Below are positions 24,299 to 34,005 of a stretch of DNA of 64,000 nt, piece after piece. The DNA lies in assembly GCF_030373545.1 (NCBI RefSeq), contig NZ_JAUDCO010000009.1:23818-87817 (forward strand), in the 5' to 3' direction. A program made the position numbers and the translations under genes. Within the stretch, counting starts at the first letter, position 1, and the number at the start of each line of letters is the position of its first letter. A model generated the notes under the pieces. That model did not search any database. It was not told where the DNA came from and worked only from the letters and a program-made list of their open reading frames with translations. The DNA is from Collinsella tanakaei. GTDB lineage: Bacteria > Actinomycetota > Coriobacteriia > Coriobacteriales > Coriobacteriaceae.

Positions 24299-25082
24299 TA
24301 TGGAAAACGCGGTCGCGACGGCCGCTGGCGCCAAGCCGTCCGATAACGATCCCATCATTCGCATCGTCGACCTGCACAAGAGCTTTGGGGATGTCGATGT
24401 CCTGCGCGGCATCTCGCTCGACATCCATCGTGGCGAGGTGGTCGTCGTGCTCGGTCCGTCCGGATCGGGCAAGTCGACCATGCTGCGCTGCCTGAACCGC
24501 CTCGAGGAACCTACGAGCGGCCAGATCATCTTCGAGGGCGAGGACATCACCGCGCCCAAGGTGAATGTCAACAAGGTGCGCGAGCGCATGGGCATGGTGT
24601 TCCAGCAGTTCAACCTGTTCCCGCACCTCGACGCCCTGCACAACGTCATGCTCGCCCAGACCAAAGTGCTCAATCGCTCCGACGACGAGGCAAAACGCAT
24701 CGCGGCCGAGCAGCTCGCGCGCGTAGGCCTTGCCGAACGCGCCGATTACTATCCCGACGAGCTGTCCGGCGGCCAGCAGCAGCGCGTCGCCATCGCGCGC
24801 GCCCTGGCCATGGACCCGCACGTCATGTTGTTCGACGAGGCGACGAGCGCGCTCGACCCCGAGCTGGTGCGCGGCGTCCTCGACGTCATGCGCGAGCTCG
24901 CGCGCGGCGGCATGACCATGGTCGTGGTCACGCATGAGATGGGTTTCGCGCGCGACGTGGCGGACCGTGTCATCTTCATGGACGGCGGCGTCATCGTGGA
25001 ACAGGGCACGCCCGACGAGGTGTTCAACCACCCCAAGAGCGAGCGCACCCGCGCCTTTTTGGGCGAGGTTTCGCTCAAGTAG
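24291..25082 (+). CDS. polar amino-acid ABC transporter ATPase (GlnQ/HisP type)
   Basis: A 263-residue ATPase for the adjacent permease. Walker [11 protein letters not shown]-loop [11 protein letters not shown], signature LSGGQQQR, Walker [15 protein letters not shown] and switch [10 protein letters not shown] match the PAAT family closely. Starts inside the end of the permease gene, so the two are translationally coupled. Probably the last gene of the operon; a hairpin follows 28 nt after the stop. Confidence 0.95.
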   Translation: MPDMENAVATAAGAKPSDNDPIIRIVDLHKSFGDVDVLRGISLDIHRGEVVVVLGPSGSGKSTMLRCLNRLEEPTSGQIIFEGEDITAPKVNVNKVRERMGMVFQQFNLFPHLDALHNVMLAQTKVLNRSDDEAKRIAAEQLARVGLAERADYYPDELSGGQQQRVAIARALAMDPHVMLFDEATSALDPELVRGVLDVMRELARGGMTMVVVTHEMGFARDVADRVIFMDGGVIVEQGTPDEVFNHPKSERTRAFLGEVSLK

Positions 25083-25110
25083 CCACGATTCCCGCGACTC
25101 CGAATGCATC

Positions 25111-25144
25111 GAGGGCCGAATGGCGGATAAGCCGCTCGGCCCTC
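25111..25144 (+). terminator. hairpin ending the amino-acid ABC operon
   Basis: GAGGGCCGA/TCGGCCCTC with an inner GCGG/CCGC extension. The downstream ATGTTATG is a poor U tract. Confidence 0.55.
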
Positions 25145-25329
25145 ATGTTATGGCGTCACTCAAGAGCGAGCTGCCGGGCCGGCACGGCAGATGTGTTTCG
25201 CTTGCGCTAGAAGCGCGCCCTGCGCGGCCCTCGGGCGCGTGCGTGCGCCCCCATTCGATACTCCGCTCATGCACGAAGCGCGCCCGCGCATCATCTCGGT
25301 CCGCTGGGCTCAAAACTACATGCATAGCC

Positions 25330-25460
25330 CTGGGGCGCGATTTTTCAGTGCCCCTTCGTACATGAGGAAATACCCGTCGATAAAGCCCCAGTTGAATCCT
25401 GCGGTTTTATCGACGGATATTTCCCTAGCCACAAGATGGCACCGAAAAACTGCGCCCCAG
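25330..25460. repeat. 131-bp imperfect inverted repeat in a 650-bp gene-free gap
   Basis: Ends CTGGGGCGC and GCGCCCCAG are inverted, followed inward by TTTTTC-GTGCC and by GGAAATA-CCGTCGATAAA, each repeated inverted on the right arm. The arms are about 60 bp and roughly three-quarters identical. The surrounding gap 25083-25737 has no supported gene and is AT-richer than its neighbours. It could be a MITE-like element or a long RNA hairpin. Confidence 0.7.
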
Positions 25461-25737
25461 AAAATACTATTCGATTGGCAGCATTTTCTCGAACGCATTT
25501 TGATTCATGCGTACCCCGAACGACCGACGACAATATACACGTTCGCGGGGCGCCCCTTGCGTGGGGCCACGATGACGACGGGCGGCCCCGTGCCTATCTC
25601 CTCTCTGCGCACTGCCTGCACACGGAACTGAGCTGAACCCTCCCACAAAGAAGTCAGGCGCACCCTACGCGCCCTCGCTAGCAGGGCCCTCAGACATCAG
25701 GAACGACACGACCTGCCCGCTCGCTTCAAACCCCTCA

Positions 25738-28530
25738 TCAGCCGGTGTTCTGAAGACCGGCGGAGACACCCGTGACGGTCGCAAGGATCAGGCTCAGATA
25801 CTTGGCGCGTGCCTCCTCGGACAGCCCATCGCCCTCATCGCGCACGATACGCAGAGCGCGCACCTGCGCGAGCGACAGCACGTCCACGTACGGGTCGCGC
25901 ACGCGCACGGCCCGGCCGAGCACGCGACGGTGCTCGAGCGGCCATTCGTCACCCACGATGGCAAGCACCCAGCGGCGCGTGAGCTGCATCTCGTCATACA
26001 CCGCGTGCGCCAGGTCGGAACGGTCGCCCAGCGCCAGGTACATCTTGGCGATACGCGTATCGGTCTTGGCGATGGACATCTCAACGTTGTCGATAAACGT
26101 CGAGAACAGCGGCCACTCGCGATAGGCGCTTCGCAGCGTTTCCACGTCGCCAAACGCCTCACAGGCGCTGCCCAGGCCGTACCATGCAGCCAGGTTGATG
26201 CGCGCCTGGCTCCAGCTGAACACCCAGGGAATGGTACGCAGATCGTCAAGTGACTGCGCGCCGAGGCCGCGCTTTGCCGGACGCGAGCCGATGGGCAGAA
26301 GGCCCACTTCGGCCAGAGGCGTCACCACCGAGAACCACGGGGCAAAGTCGGGCGTGCCCAGCAGCGCAAGGTAGCGCTCGTGCGACACGCGGTCGAGCTC
26401 GCGCGCCATGTCGAGGTAGCGCTCGGTCATCTCGGTGTTGGCCCGCTCCACCGACGGCGCGGAGTTGAGCAGCGTCGCCGCCGCAACGTTCTCCACATGG
26501 CGCTGGGCGAGCACCGGATTGCCGTAGCGCGCGAAGATGACCTCGCCCTGCTCGGTCACCTTGAAGAAGCAGCGCACCGAGCCCGCCGGCTGGGCGAGCA
26601 CCGCACGATTGGCCGGTCCTCCGCCGCGGCCCACCGCGCCGCCGCGGCCGTGCATGAGCACGAGGTCGATATCGTGCTTCTCTGCCCATGCGGCAATGCG
26701 CTTCTGCGCAAAGTGCAAGGCGAGCGTGGCGGTCGTGGGACCGGCGTCCTTGGCCGAATCCGAGTAGCCGAGCATGACCTCCATCCTGCGCCCCGTTTGC
26801 GCCAAACGGGCCTGAACCGCTGGCAGCTCGAGCATGTCATCGAGCACGTCGACACACCGCTCAAGGTCCTCCAGCTGCTCAAACAGCGGAATGACATCGA
26901 GCGCCGGCACGTCCGACGCGTGCGCGAACGCCAGGTTCGCAAGCTCGTAGACGTCCGCCACGTTCTGCGCCGACTTGGTAAACGAGATGATGTAGCGGTG
27001 TGCCATCTTGGGCGCATAGCGCTTCTGGATGGAGCTGATCGCGCGGAAGGTGTCGAGCACCTCGCGCGTCATGGGCGCGAGGTCGCCGTGGATGCCGTGC
27101 TCGCGGATATCCGCAAGCGCGCGGGTATGCACGAGCGAATGCTGACGAAACTCCATCTCGACCATATGGAAGCCGAAGGACTCAACCTGCCAGATCAGCG
27201 TCTGGACCGGCCCGTACGCCGCGCGCTCGGCGCCCGCCGCCGCAAGCGAGCGCTGCACGACGCGCAGGTCGTCCAACAGCTCGTCCGCCGAGGCGTACAG
27301 CACGTCCGCGTCGCGCGCGACCGTTCCATCTAGGCGGTCCGCCATGACGAGCATAACGGCGCGGTGCGGTTCGGACTCCGATATGTCCTTAGCGCGGCTC
27401 GTGATGATCTCGCTCATCTCGACCTGATGGTTCCAGAGGTTGAGTAGCTCGTCGGAGGGCTTGGCGTACCCCGCTTCGAGCGTGAGGTTGCGTCCGACGC
27501 GCCGGCACTTGTCCGCAAGCTTCGCGACCATGTGCTTGTAGAACTTCGCGGCAACCTGACGGCTCACCTTGGCGGTCACGTTGGGATTGCCGTCGCGATC
27601 CGATCCGATCCAGCTTCCCGGATGGAAAAACGCCGGGCACACCGGCGGCACGACGCCCGCGCCCTCACCGAGCACCCAGTCGTCAAAGCGGCGGTAGATG
27701 CGCGGCACGGTATCGAACAGCGTATGGTCGAAGATGTCGATAATCGTGTCGGCTTCCTCGACGGGCGTCGGCTTCTTGATGGCCACCGGCGAGGTGCGCA
27801 CGAGAGCGTCGATCTCCTGCAGCATATGGCGCTCGTTTTCCACGAGGTCCGACCCGCCGAGTCGCGGTCGCTCGGCAAGCAGCTTGCCGATGCGGCGAAT
27901 CTTGCCCTCCACGGCGCGACGACGCGCCTCGGTGGGATGCGCGGTAAACACCGGATGGAACTCGAGCTTGCCCAGCAGCTGCGTAGCGCGGTCGACGCCG
28001 ACCTCGTCGATCAGCTGTTTGAAGGCGACCGTCAGCTCGTTGGACGGGTCAACGTCCGATTCGATGGACACCAGGCGCTCGCGGTCGTGCAGCGTCTCGA
28101 CGCGGTAGTTTTCCTCGCACAGGTTGGCAAGGTGGAAAAATGACGTGAACGCGCGCACGAGCGTCTCGAGCGTCTGGATGGGAAGCTCGTCGACCAGCTC
28201 CACGGCGGCACGGAAAGCGCTGTTGCTATCGCTGGTGGCATAGGGCACGCCCTGCTCGTCAACCTGCTCGCTTGCCGCAGCGGTACCCGGATTGCCCTCA
28301 TTGGCGTGAATGGCATGGCGCAGCAGCACGTCAAACAAATCGCAGACCGCGGGGTCGTACTCATTCAGCACACGGCGCTCGAGACGCAAAATCAGTGCGA
28401 GATTTGCCCGAAGGCTTTCCGGGATCTCGATCTCGGCGAGCGGACCTGCGGTCATCGCTGTCGCCGTCGCCTCAAGCTCTGCCTTCAGAGACGCACGGTC
28501 GGCCGTCTGCTGCTCGATTTCGTCCGACAT
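25738..28530 (-). CDS. ppc: phosphoenolpyruvate carboxylase
   Basis: A 930-residue anaplerotic enzyme making oxaloacetate from PEP and bicarbonate. Catalytic landmarks are VFTAHPTEARRR, GSWIGSDRDGNPNVT, MLGYSDSAKDAG, LMHGRGGAVGRGGGP and the C-terminal QNTG. Length fits the bacterial family. Two in-frame ATGs are close together; I prefer 28530 (MSDEIEQ) because GGGGAGG then lies about 7 nt upstream, while for 28536 it would touch the start. Monocistronic by appearance. Confidence 0.97.
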   Translation of the reverse strand: MSDEIEQQTADRASLKAELEATATAMTAGPLAEIEIPESLRANLALILRLERRVLNEYDPAVCDLFDVLLRHAIHANEGNPGTAAASEQVDEQGVPYATSDSNSAFRAAVELVDELPIQTLETLVRAFTSFFHLANLCEENYRVETLHDRERLVSIESDVDPSNELTVAFKQLIDEVGVDRATQLLGKLEFHPVFTAHPTEARRRAVEGKIRRIGKLLAERPRLGGSDLVENERHMLQEIDALVRTSPVAIKKPTPVEEADTIIDIFDHTLFDTVPRIYRRFDDWVLGEGAGVVPPVCPAFFHPGSWIGSDRDGNPNVTAKVSRQVAAKFYKHMVAKLADKCRRVGRNLTLEAGYAKPSDELLNLWNHQVEMSEIITSRAKDISESEPHRAVMLVMADRLDGTVARDADVLYASADELLDDLRVVQRSLAAAGAERAAYGPVQTLIWQVESFGFHMVEMEFRQHSLVHTRALADIREHGIHGDLAPMTREVLDTFRAISSIQKRYAPKMAHRYIISFTKSAQNVADVYELANLAFAHASDVPALDVIPLFEQLEDLERCVDVLDDMLELPAVQARLAQTGRRMEVMLGYSDSAKDAGPTTATLALHFAQKRIAAWAEKHDIDLVLMHGRGGAVGRGGGPANRAVLAQPAGSVRCFFKVTEQGEVIFARYGNPVLAQRHVENVAAATLLNSAPSVERANTEMTERYLDMARELDRVSHERYLALLGTPDFAPWFSVVTPLAEVGLLPIGSRPAKRGLGAQSLDDLRTIPWVFSWSQARINLAAWYGLGSACEAFGDVETLRSAYREWPLFSTFIDNVEMSIAKTDTRIAKMYLALGDRSDLAHAVYDEMQLTRRWVLAIVGDEWPLEHRRVLGRAVRVRDPYVDVLSLAQVRALRIVRDEGDGLSEEARAKYLSLILATVTGVSAGLQNTG

Positions 28531-28756
28531 CCGCATACCTCCCCTCCTCCTACAAAAGAAGAAACCACCCACCGATGATTCCCGCCTTTTGAAAGAAAGA
28601 ACACGATAAGAACACTTGGTCAGTATACGAAAGTCAGCCACACCGGCAACGAGTTTCACAGAGTTCACGCTTTAGCAAACTAAATTGAGTCGGAACCCCG
28701 ATTCAATTTGCCGGCAAAACCCAATCCACCTTCGAGGCGCAGCGCCAACGCCCGCC
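28531..28756. other. ppc upstream region
   Basis: Contains the strong ppc ribosome site and an AT-rich stretch (28550-28700) that should carry its promoter. No gene seen. Confidence 0.4.
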
Positions 28757-28795
28757 AAAAAAGCGACCGCACCCGAGACAATCGGATGCGGTCGC
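28757..28795 (-). terminator. terminator of the C69 dipeptidase gene
   Basis: GCGACCGC/GCGGTCGC stem (28763-28770, 28788-28795) followed on the minus strand by TTTTTTGG. Confidence 0.92.
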
Positions 28796-28842
28796 ACATC
28801 ACGCGGAAGAACTGCGCCGTTCAGGCGCGATCCTTCGGCCGG

Positions 28843-31011
28843 TTAGTTCATACGACGACGCATAATCCAGACGCCGGCGCCAAGGCAGGCGGCGCTTGCC
28901 GTCGCAACGGCCGCCACGACAGCAAACGAGCTGTCGCCGGTCTGCGGCAGATCGCCGGTCGGCTTCTTGGTGTCGGTCGGCTTCTTGGTGTCGTCGGGAC
29001 GCTGCGTGGGCTTCTCGGTCGGATCATCCGTCGGGTCCTCGGAAGGATCGGTGCTCGGATCGGAAGGATCGGTGCCCGGGTCAGTTGCCGGCTCCTCGAT
29101 CGTGATGACCGCAGGATCCGAAAGGGCCGTCAGACCAGCCGCATTGGTGACCTCGACGACATACGTCTTGGCACCGACCGTATCGGTGTCGACGGCGAGC
29201 TGGGGGCTCGTCGCGCCATCGATCGCGGTAAAGGCGGACAGGTCGTCAACGGACTCGATGGCGCCATCAGCAACGTACCACTGATACGTCAGGGCATCGG
29301 AGTCATAGGCGGCCTCAGCGGTGACAGCGAGGTCGTCGGCGGTTGCTCCCTGCTCGTACGTCGCGGAAGCGGGCTGAGCGGTGATCGTCGGCGCGGACAG
29401 TGCATCGGCATACACGAACGGCTCGACCATGGCGTCGGCATCGGCGTCGTAGTCGCTCGGAACGAAGGGCTCGGCCGTGTCGCCGGCAGCCACGTAGTCG
29501 CGAATCTCGTCGAGCAGCGTATCGGCCTTTGCATACAGCTGCTCGGTCACAGTCTGGAACGCCTCGTTGGCCAGCGCGGTGCGCTCATCGCCCGCGGGCA
29601 GCTGCTGCATCGCGGCATCGATCTGCTCCTGCTGATCGATGATGGACTCCTGCAGGACGTCCAGGTACGCGCGCACGCCCTCGGCTACGGTGCCGCGGTT
29701 GGCGTCGGACAGCGTGTTGATGTCCATGAAGACAAAATTGAGCACGGTGCCGTCGTAGTCGGTCATACCGTCAGTTCCGGTGTGGGACACGTCGAGCGTC
29801 TTGGAATCCGGATAGTACGCCTCGTCGACCTCGGTAAGCAGGGCGCCGTACACCGGCAGGAACACGTTGAATTCCGCCGGGGAGGTGGCGATCCACTCGA
29901 TCGTGGCGATATCGGAGGAGAGGCCCTCGCGGATCTGGAACATGTGCGTCTCGGTGGTGCGCTGGCTACCGATGGCCGTGACACCCGAAATGTTCGCGTT
30001 CACCGCAGGGCTGTCCGACTGCTCACCGCGCGCAGCATACGAGCGCAGCGCCGTCATCAGGCTGATCGGCTCGGTGGAATCGCCGGGCTTGAACATGAGC
30101 TGCGGGTCGGCAATGCTCGTGACGCTGTCGTTTTCAACCGTATAGTCGGTACCCTCGACCATGTCGACGCCGAAGTACAGGCGACCCTGCACGTAGCGCG
30201 GATTCGCCGTGCGGGACTCGCCGTAGCTCTTGGCGACGTTCATCGTGCCGTCGTCGTAGGTCGTGTAGGTTCCGGCCTCCTTGGCGACCTCGACCAGGCG
30301 CTCCGAGTGCAGGCACACGGAGTCGTCGTCAAGGTCGACCTTGAACTGCAGGCTGCCCATATTGGGGTTGCTGGAAAGCACGTCGTCCGGCATGACGATG
30401 GCGCACCACTGCGTGCCGGAGAGCTGCATGAACACCCAGGTTTCAGCGCTGTCGGCGATGATGATCTGGTTCGCATGGTCCGAGCCGTACTCGTCGACGA
30501 TCGAGCCGAGCAGCTCAACACCATCACGTGCGGACTCGGCCTGGCCGAGCACCACGTCGGCGATGTTGAACTCGCCGATGCCCTCGCCGCTGTACGGATC
30601 GACCGCAAGAACGGCGTCATTGGTATAGGTTGTTTCCGTTGAGGAGAGGGACACACCGTTTTCGTTCGTGCCCGCCTCGGAATACGGAGCAGGGGTTCCG
30701 TAGCCATCCCACACAGCCGAAGCGTCGCGCACATAGGTGTAGCGATAGGTCGTGCCCTCGAAGGTGTAGTTAAAAACCGACTCCTCGGAGATGTAGGTCG
30801 GATTCGTCATGGGCTCCTGAACACCGAAGAGCTTCGCGTAGCGCGTGCTGAAATCCTCGGAACGGCCGACGTAGGTGTCACCCGTCGCCGTCAGGTCGCT
30901 GCCCATGTAGATCTGGGTGCAGGCGAGTGCGTCAAGAGGCATCGCCGTCAGCAGTGCCGCAGCGAGCATCCCCCCCCCTGCAACCTTTTGCAACAATCGC
31001 TGTACTCTCAC
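28843..31011 (-). CDS. cell-wall-anchored C69-family dipeptidase
   Basis: A 722-residue secreted surface protein. A signal peptide ends at ALA, so the next residue Cys31 (CTQIYMGSDLTATGDTYVGRSEDF) becomes the N-terminal nucleophile, as in the PepD/C69 Ntn-hydrolases. The catalytic domain covers about 31-530. An Ig-like domain (about 560-650, QPASATYEQG) and a Pro/Thr/Asp stalk follow. The C-terminus is a sortase signal: LPQTG, hydrophobic helix, RRRMN. GTG at 31011 follows AAAGGAGCGCAT. A run of nine G (codons 12-14) in the signal peptide could cause phase variation. It should act on peptides at the cell surface. Confidence 0.9.
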   Translation of the reverse strand: MRVQRLLQKVAGGGMLAAALLTAMPLDALACTQIYMGSDLTATGDTYVGRSEDFSTRYAKLFGVQEPMTNPTYISEESVFNYTFEGTTYRYTYVRDASAVWDGYGTPAPYSEAGTNENGVSLSSTETTYTNDAVLAVDPYSGEGIGEFNIADVVLGQAESARDGVELLGSIVDEYGSDHANQIIIADSAETWVFMQLSGTQWCAIVMPDDVLSSNPNMGSLQFKVDLDDDSVCLHSERLVEVAKEAGTYTTYDDGTMNVAKSYGESRTANPRYVQGRLYFGVDMVEGTDYTVENDSVTSIADPQLMFKPGDSTEPISLMTALRSYAARGEQSDSPAVNANISGVTAIGSQRTTETHMFQIREGLSSDIATIEWIATSPAEFNVFLPVYGALLTEVDEAYYPDSKTLDVSHTGTDGMTDYDGTVLNFVFMDINTLSDANRGTVAEGVRAYLDVLQESIIDQQEQIDAAMQQLPAGDERTALANEAFQTVTEQLYAKADTLLDEIRDYVAAGDTAEPFVPSDYDADADAMVEPFVYADALSAPTITAQPASATYEQGATADDLAVTAEAAYDSDALTYQWYVADGAIESVDDLSAFTAIDGATSPQLAVDTDTVGAKTYVVEVTNAAGLTALSDPAVITIEEPATDPGTDPSDPSTDPSEDPTDDPTEKPTQRPDDTKKPTDTKKPTGDLPQTGDSSFAVVAAVATASAACLGAGVWIMRRRMN
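30970..30978 (-). repeat. homopolymeric G9 tract in a surface-protein signal peptide
   Basis: Nine consecutive C on the plus strand (G on the coding strand), encoding Gly12-Gly14, 33 nt after the GTG start. One-base slippage would shift the frame of the whole protein. Confidence 0.9.
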
Positions 31012-31386
31012 ATGCGCTCCTTTCCACGTGCCCCGCGGGGCACCCGTTCTTGCCAGCGGTGCAAGCAGGCGCCGTGCATCAGCCAACCATGCAGCGCTCA
31101 ATATGCGATTCTAGAACTCGTCTGCTAGTGTTTATGCAAACGGTCGGTGTGCGGTATATAAATGGCGCCCTGAGGACTGCGATGTCACAAAACGGTAAAA
31201 AGCTTATTAAAAAGCAGGTCAGCGCTTTAGTCTGATGACTCGCAGAAGCTGCTGTCAGATTGTACGCAATATCGCCCATTCATTTCAGTACCGATCTATA
31301 TTCATTATTGATGAGTAGCTCATTCATTTTATCCATGGCATCCAGCTCGGATGAAACCCACGAACGCACCCGCTACGCATCGTCAC
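31012..31386. other. AT-rich upstream region of the C69 dipeptidase
   Basis: About 375 bases with no supported gene, clearly less GC-rich than the coding DNA around it. It should contain the leftward promoter and regulatory sites of the dipeptidase gene. Confidence 0.4.
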
Positions 31387-31423
31387 AAAAACGGCGGCCC
31401 GCATCGCCAGATACGGGCCGCCG
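31387..31423 (-). terminator. terminator of hisS
   Basis: CGGCGGCCCG/CGGGCCGCCG stem (31392-31401, 31414-31423) followed by TTTTTG on the minus strand. Confidence 0.92.
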
Positions 31424-31462
31424 AGCGGTCTCTACGGAATGAAGTCGCCCTCGGGTGCCGGC

Positions 31463-32779
31463 TTATGCGAGCAGGCGGCGCACCGCGTCGACGATCGCGC
31501 TGCGGTCCACGAGCTCCTCGTCGTGGCTCACCATGTCGCGGACCTTGACCTTGCCGGCCGCGAGCTCGTCGCCGCCGACGATCAAGATCAGGCGCGCACC
31601 GAGCTTGTCGGCCTGCTTGAACTGGCTCTTGAGCGAGCGCCCCTGGTAGTCGGCCTCGGTACGGATGCCCGCCGCGCGCAGCTCGTGCGTGAGCGCGAAG
31701 ACCTCGCCACGCAGCTCGGAGCCCGCATGCGCGACATAGATGCACGAGGGCGCGTCGGAGGCCATGTCGACGCCGAACGCCTCGAGGGCGAGCATGGCGC
31801 GCTCGAAGCCCACGGCAAAGCCCACGCCCGGCGTCGGCTTGCCGCCCTCGAGCTCCACCAGCCCGTCGTAGCGTCCACCGCCGCCGATGGAGCCCACGCC
31901 GGCGCCCGGCGCCTCGACCTCGAAGACGGTGCGGGTGTAGTAGTCCAAGCCGCGCACGAGCGTGGGGTCCTCCACATACTCGATACCGGCAGCATCGAGA
32001 TAGCGCTTGACCTGCTCGTAGTGCTCGCGGCATTCGTCACATAGGTTGTCACGCATAAGGGGCGCGTCAGCCATAACCTCGCGACAATGGTCGTTCTTGC
32101 AGTCGAAGGCGCGCAAGGGGTTGACCTCGGCGCGCTCGCGGCACTCGTCGCACATCTCGTCGGCATGGTCGAGGATGAACGAGCGCACGGCATCGCGATA
32201 GGCCGGACGGCATGAAGGGTCGCCCATGGAGTTGATGAGCAGGCGCAGGCGCGACAGGTCGAAGCCCAGGCGCTTGTAGAACTCCATCAGCATGATGATG
32301 CACTCGGCGTCGGCCGCCGGGTCGGGCGCGCCGAGCCACTCGATGCCCACCTGGTGGAACTGACGCAGGCGGCCCTTCTGCGGACGCTCGCCGCGAAACA
32401 TCGCCTCGGCATAGTAGGCCTTGAACGGCGTGGAGCCCTGCGGAACCAGGTTGTTCTCCACCACGGCGCGCACCACACCGGCCGTGCCCTCGGGGCGCAG
32501 CGCCAGGCGCTGCTTGGCCTTGAGCTTGGCGTCGGTGCCCTCCTCGAGCACGCGCGCGAAGTTGGCGCCGGAGAAGACGCGGAACATCTCCTTGCGGACG
32601 ACGTCGGTCGACTGGCCGATGCCGTGCACGAACACGTCGAGCTGCTCGATGGCCGGCGTCTCGATCGCGTCGAAGCCATAGGGCTCGAAGACGCTCGCCG
32701 CCACCTCCTGCATGCGCTGCCACGCGCGCATGTCGCGCCCGATCAGATCCTTGGTGCCCTCGGCCCGCTGTGCTTGCAT
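31463..32779 (-). CDS. hisS: histidyl-tRNA synthetase
   Basis: A 438-residue class II synthetase. Motif 1 region (GTKDLIGRDMRAWQRMQ), motif 2 (MFRGERPQKGRLRQFHQVGIEW), the HisRS-specific LVRGLDYYTRTVFEV and motif 3 (GVGFAVGFERAMLALE), with the C-terminal anticodon-binding domain (IRTEADYQGRSLKSQFKQADKLGAR). ATG at 32779 follows GGAGGATCTCC. In this window it is about 10 kb from aspS, its common neighbour in other bacteria. It carries its own terminator. Confidence 0.97.
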   Translation of the reverse strand: MQAQRAEGTKDLIGRDMRAWQRMQEVAASVFEPYGFDAIETPAIEQLDVFVHGIGQSTDVVRKEMFRVFSGANFARVLEEGTDAKLKAKQRLALRPEGTAGVVRAVVENNLVPQGSTPFKAYYAEAMFRGERPQKGRLRQFHQVGIEWLGAPDPAADAECIIMLMEFYKRLGFDLSRLRLLINSMGDPSCRPAYRDAVRSFILDHADEMCDECRERAEVNPLRAFDCKNDHCREVMADAPLMRDNLCDECREHYEQVKRYLDAAGIEYVEDPTLVRGLDYYTRTVFEVEAPGAGVGSIGGGGRYDGLVELEGGKPTPGVGFAVGFERAMLALEAFGVDMASDAPSCIYVAHAGSELRGEVFALTHELRAAGIRTEADYQGRSLKSQFKQADKLGARLILIVGGDELAAGKVKVRDMVSHDEELVDRSAIVDAVRRLLA

Positions 32780-32922
32780 GGAGATCCTCCCCGTCGCCTC
32801 GATTCATCGACCACCCATTATATCCATGGCTCCTCGCACGCGGTATCATTCACAGCGAAATCCATGTACCTCCCCGCACGTTGACGCCCTGCCGCCGCGC
32901 GCCGCTCGACAAAGGAGCAACC

Positions 32923-34005
32923 ATGCATCAGTTCCGCAACGACTACAGCGAGGGCGCCGCGCCCGAAATCCTGGATGCGCTCGTCCGCACCAACGCCGAG
33001 CAGACCCCCGGCTACGGGACGGACGCCCATTGCGCACGCGCAGTCGAGCTCATCTGCGCCGCCGTCGAGCAGCCGGATGCGTTCGTGACCTTCGCTCCCG
33101 GCGGCACCGTGGCAAACATCCTCGCCATCTCGGCGCTCACCGACGAGTTCGAGGGCCCCATCTGCGCCGCCGACGCGCACCCCACCATCCATGAGACGGG
33201 CGCTATCGAGGGTTGCGGGCGCCGCCTGCTCGCCACGTACGACGACCTGGGCGTGCTCACGCCCGAGGGCGCGGAGGGCGTCTGGCGCGTATGCGCGGCA
33301 AACGGTTGCCACACCACGCGTCCCGGCATGGTCTATTTCTCCGACACCACCGAGCTCGGGCATGTGTGGACGCGCGCGGAGTTCGATGCGATCTGCGACT
33401 GGGCCGACGCGCACGAGCTTGCGATCTACGTCGACGGCGCGCGCATGGCGAGCGCCATGACCGCCGACGGTGCCGACCTGGATATCGCCCACATCGCGGC
33501 GCGTGCCGACGCCTTCACGCTCGGCGGCACCAAAAACGGCATGCTCTTTGGCGAGACGCTGGTGGTGAACAGGCGCAGCGAGCGCGGACGCCGCGCCATC
33601 GAGCGCCTCCCCTACCTCACCAAGCGCGCGGGCGCCATGACGGCGAAGGGCCGCCTGATGGGCGTGATGTTTGAGGCGGCGTTTGACCACGCCAACGCCG
33701 ACGCGACCGGCGAGCTCGCTTACTGGCGCTACGCGCGCCACGCCAACGCGGCCGCGGTGCGCCTGGCGCACGGCATGATGGAGGCCGGGTACGAACCGTA
33801 TCTGGAAACCACGGGCAACCAGCAGTTCTTCTGGGTCGCACCCGAGCTCGCCCAGCAGCTGAACCGCGCCCTCGGCACCGAGATCTCGCTGGTGGACGAT
33901 CCCACAGGCGCCGGGCGCGTCGTCGCGCGCTTCGTCACCAGCTGGGCGACACCGCAAGACGCCGTGGATGAGGCCATCGCCTTCGCCGCGAAGCTGCTCG
34001 CCTAG
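32923..34005 (+). CDS. threonine aldolase / beta-eliminating lyase family enzyme
   Basis: A 360-residue PLP enzyme of the low-specificity threonine aldolase group, likely cleaving L-threonine or allo-threonine to glycine and acetaldehyde. Residues shown: FRNDYSEGAAPEILDAL, TPGYGTD, FAPGGTVANILAIS, HPTIHETGAIE, YVDGARMASAM and the PLP-lysine segment LGGTKNGMLFGE. ATG at 32923 follows AAAGGAGCAACC. Its stop codon overlaps that of the convergent exporter gene (shared CTAG). Family is sure, substrate is not. Confidence 0.88.
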   Translation: MHQFRNDYSEGAAPEILDALVRTNAEQTPGYGTDAHCARAVELICAAVEQPDAFVTFAPGGTVANILAISALTDEFEGPICAADAHPTIHETGAIEGCGRRLLATYDDLGVLTPEGAEGVWRVCAANGCHTTRPGMVYFSDTTELGHVWTRAEFDAICDWADAHELAIYVDGARMASAMTADGADLDIAHIAARADAFTLGGTKNGMLFGETLVVNRRSERGRRAIERLPYLTKRAGAMTAKGRLMGVMFEAAFDHANADATGELAYWRYARHANAAAVRLAHGMMEAGYEPYLETTGNQQFFWVAPELAQQLNRALGTEISLVDDPTGAGRVVARFVTSWATPQDAVDEAIAFAAKLLA

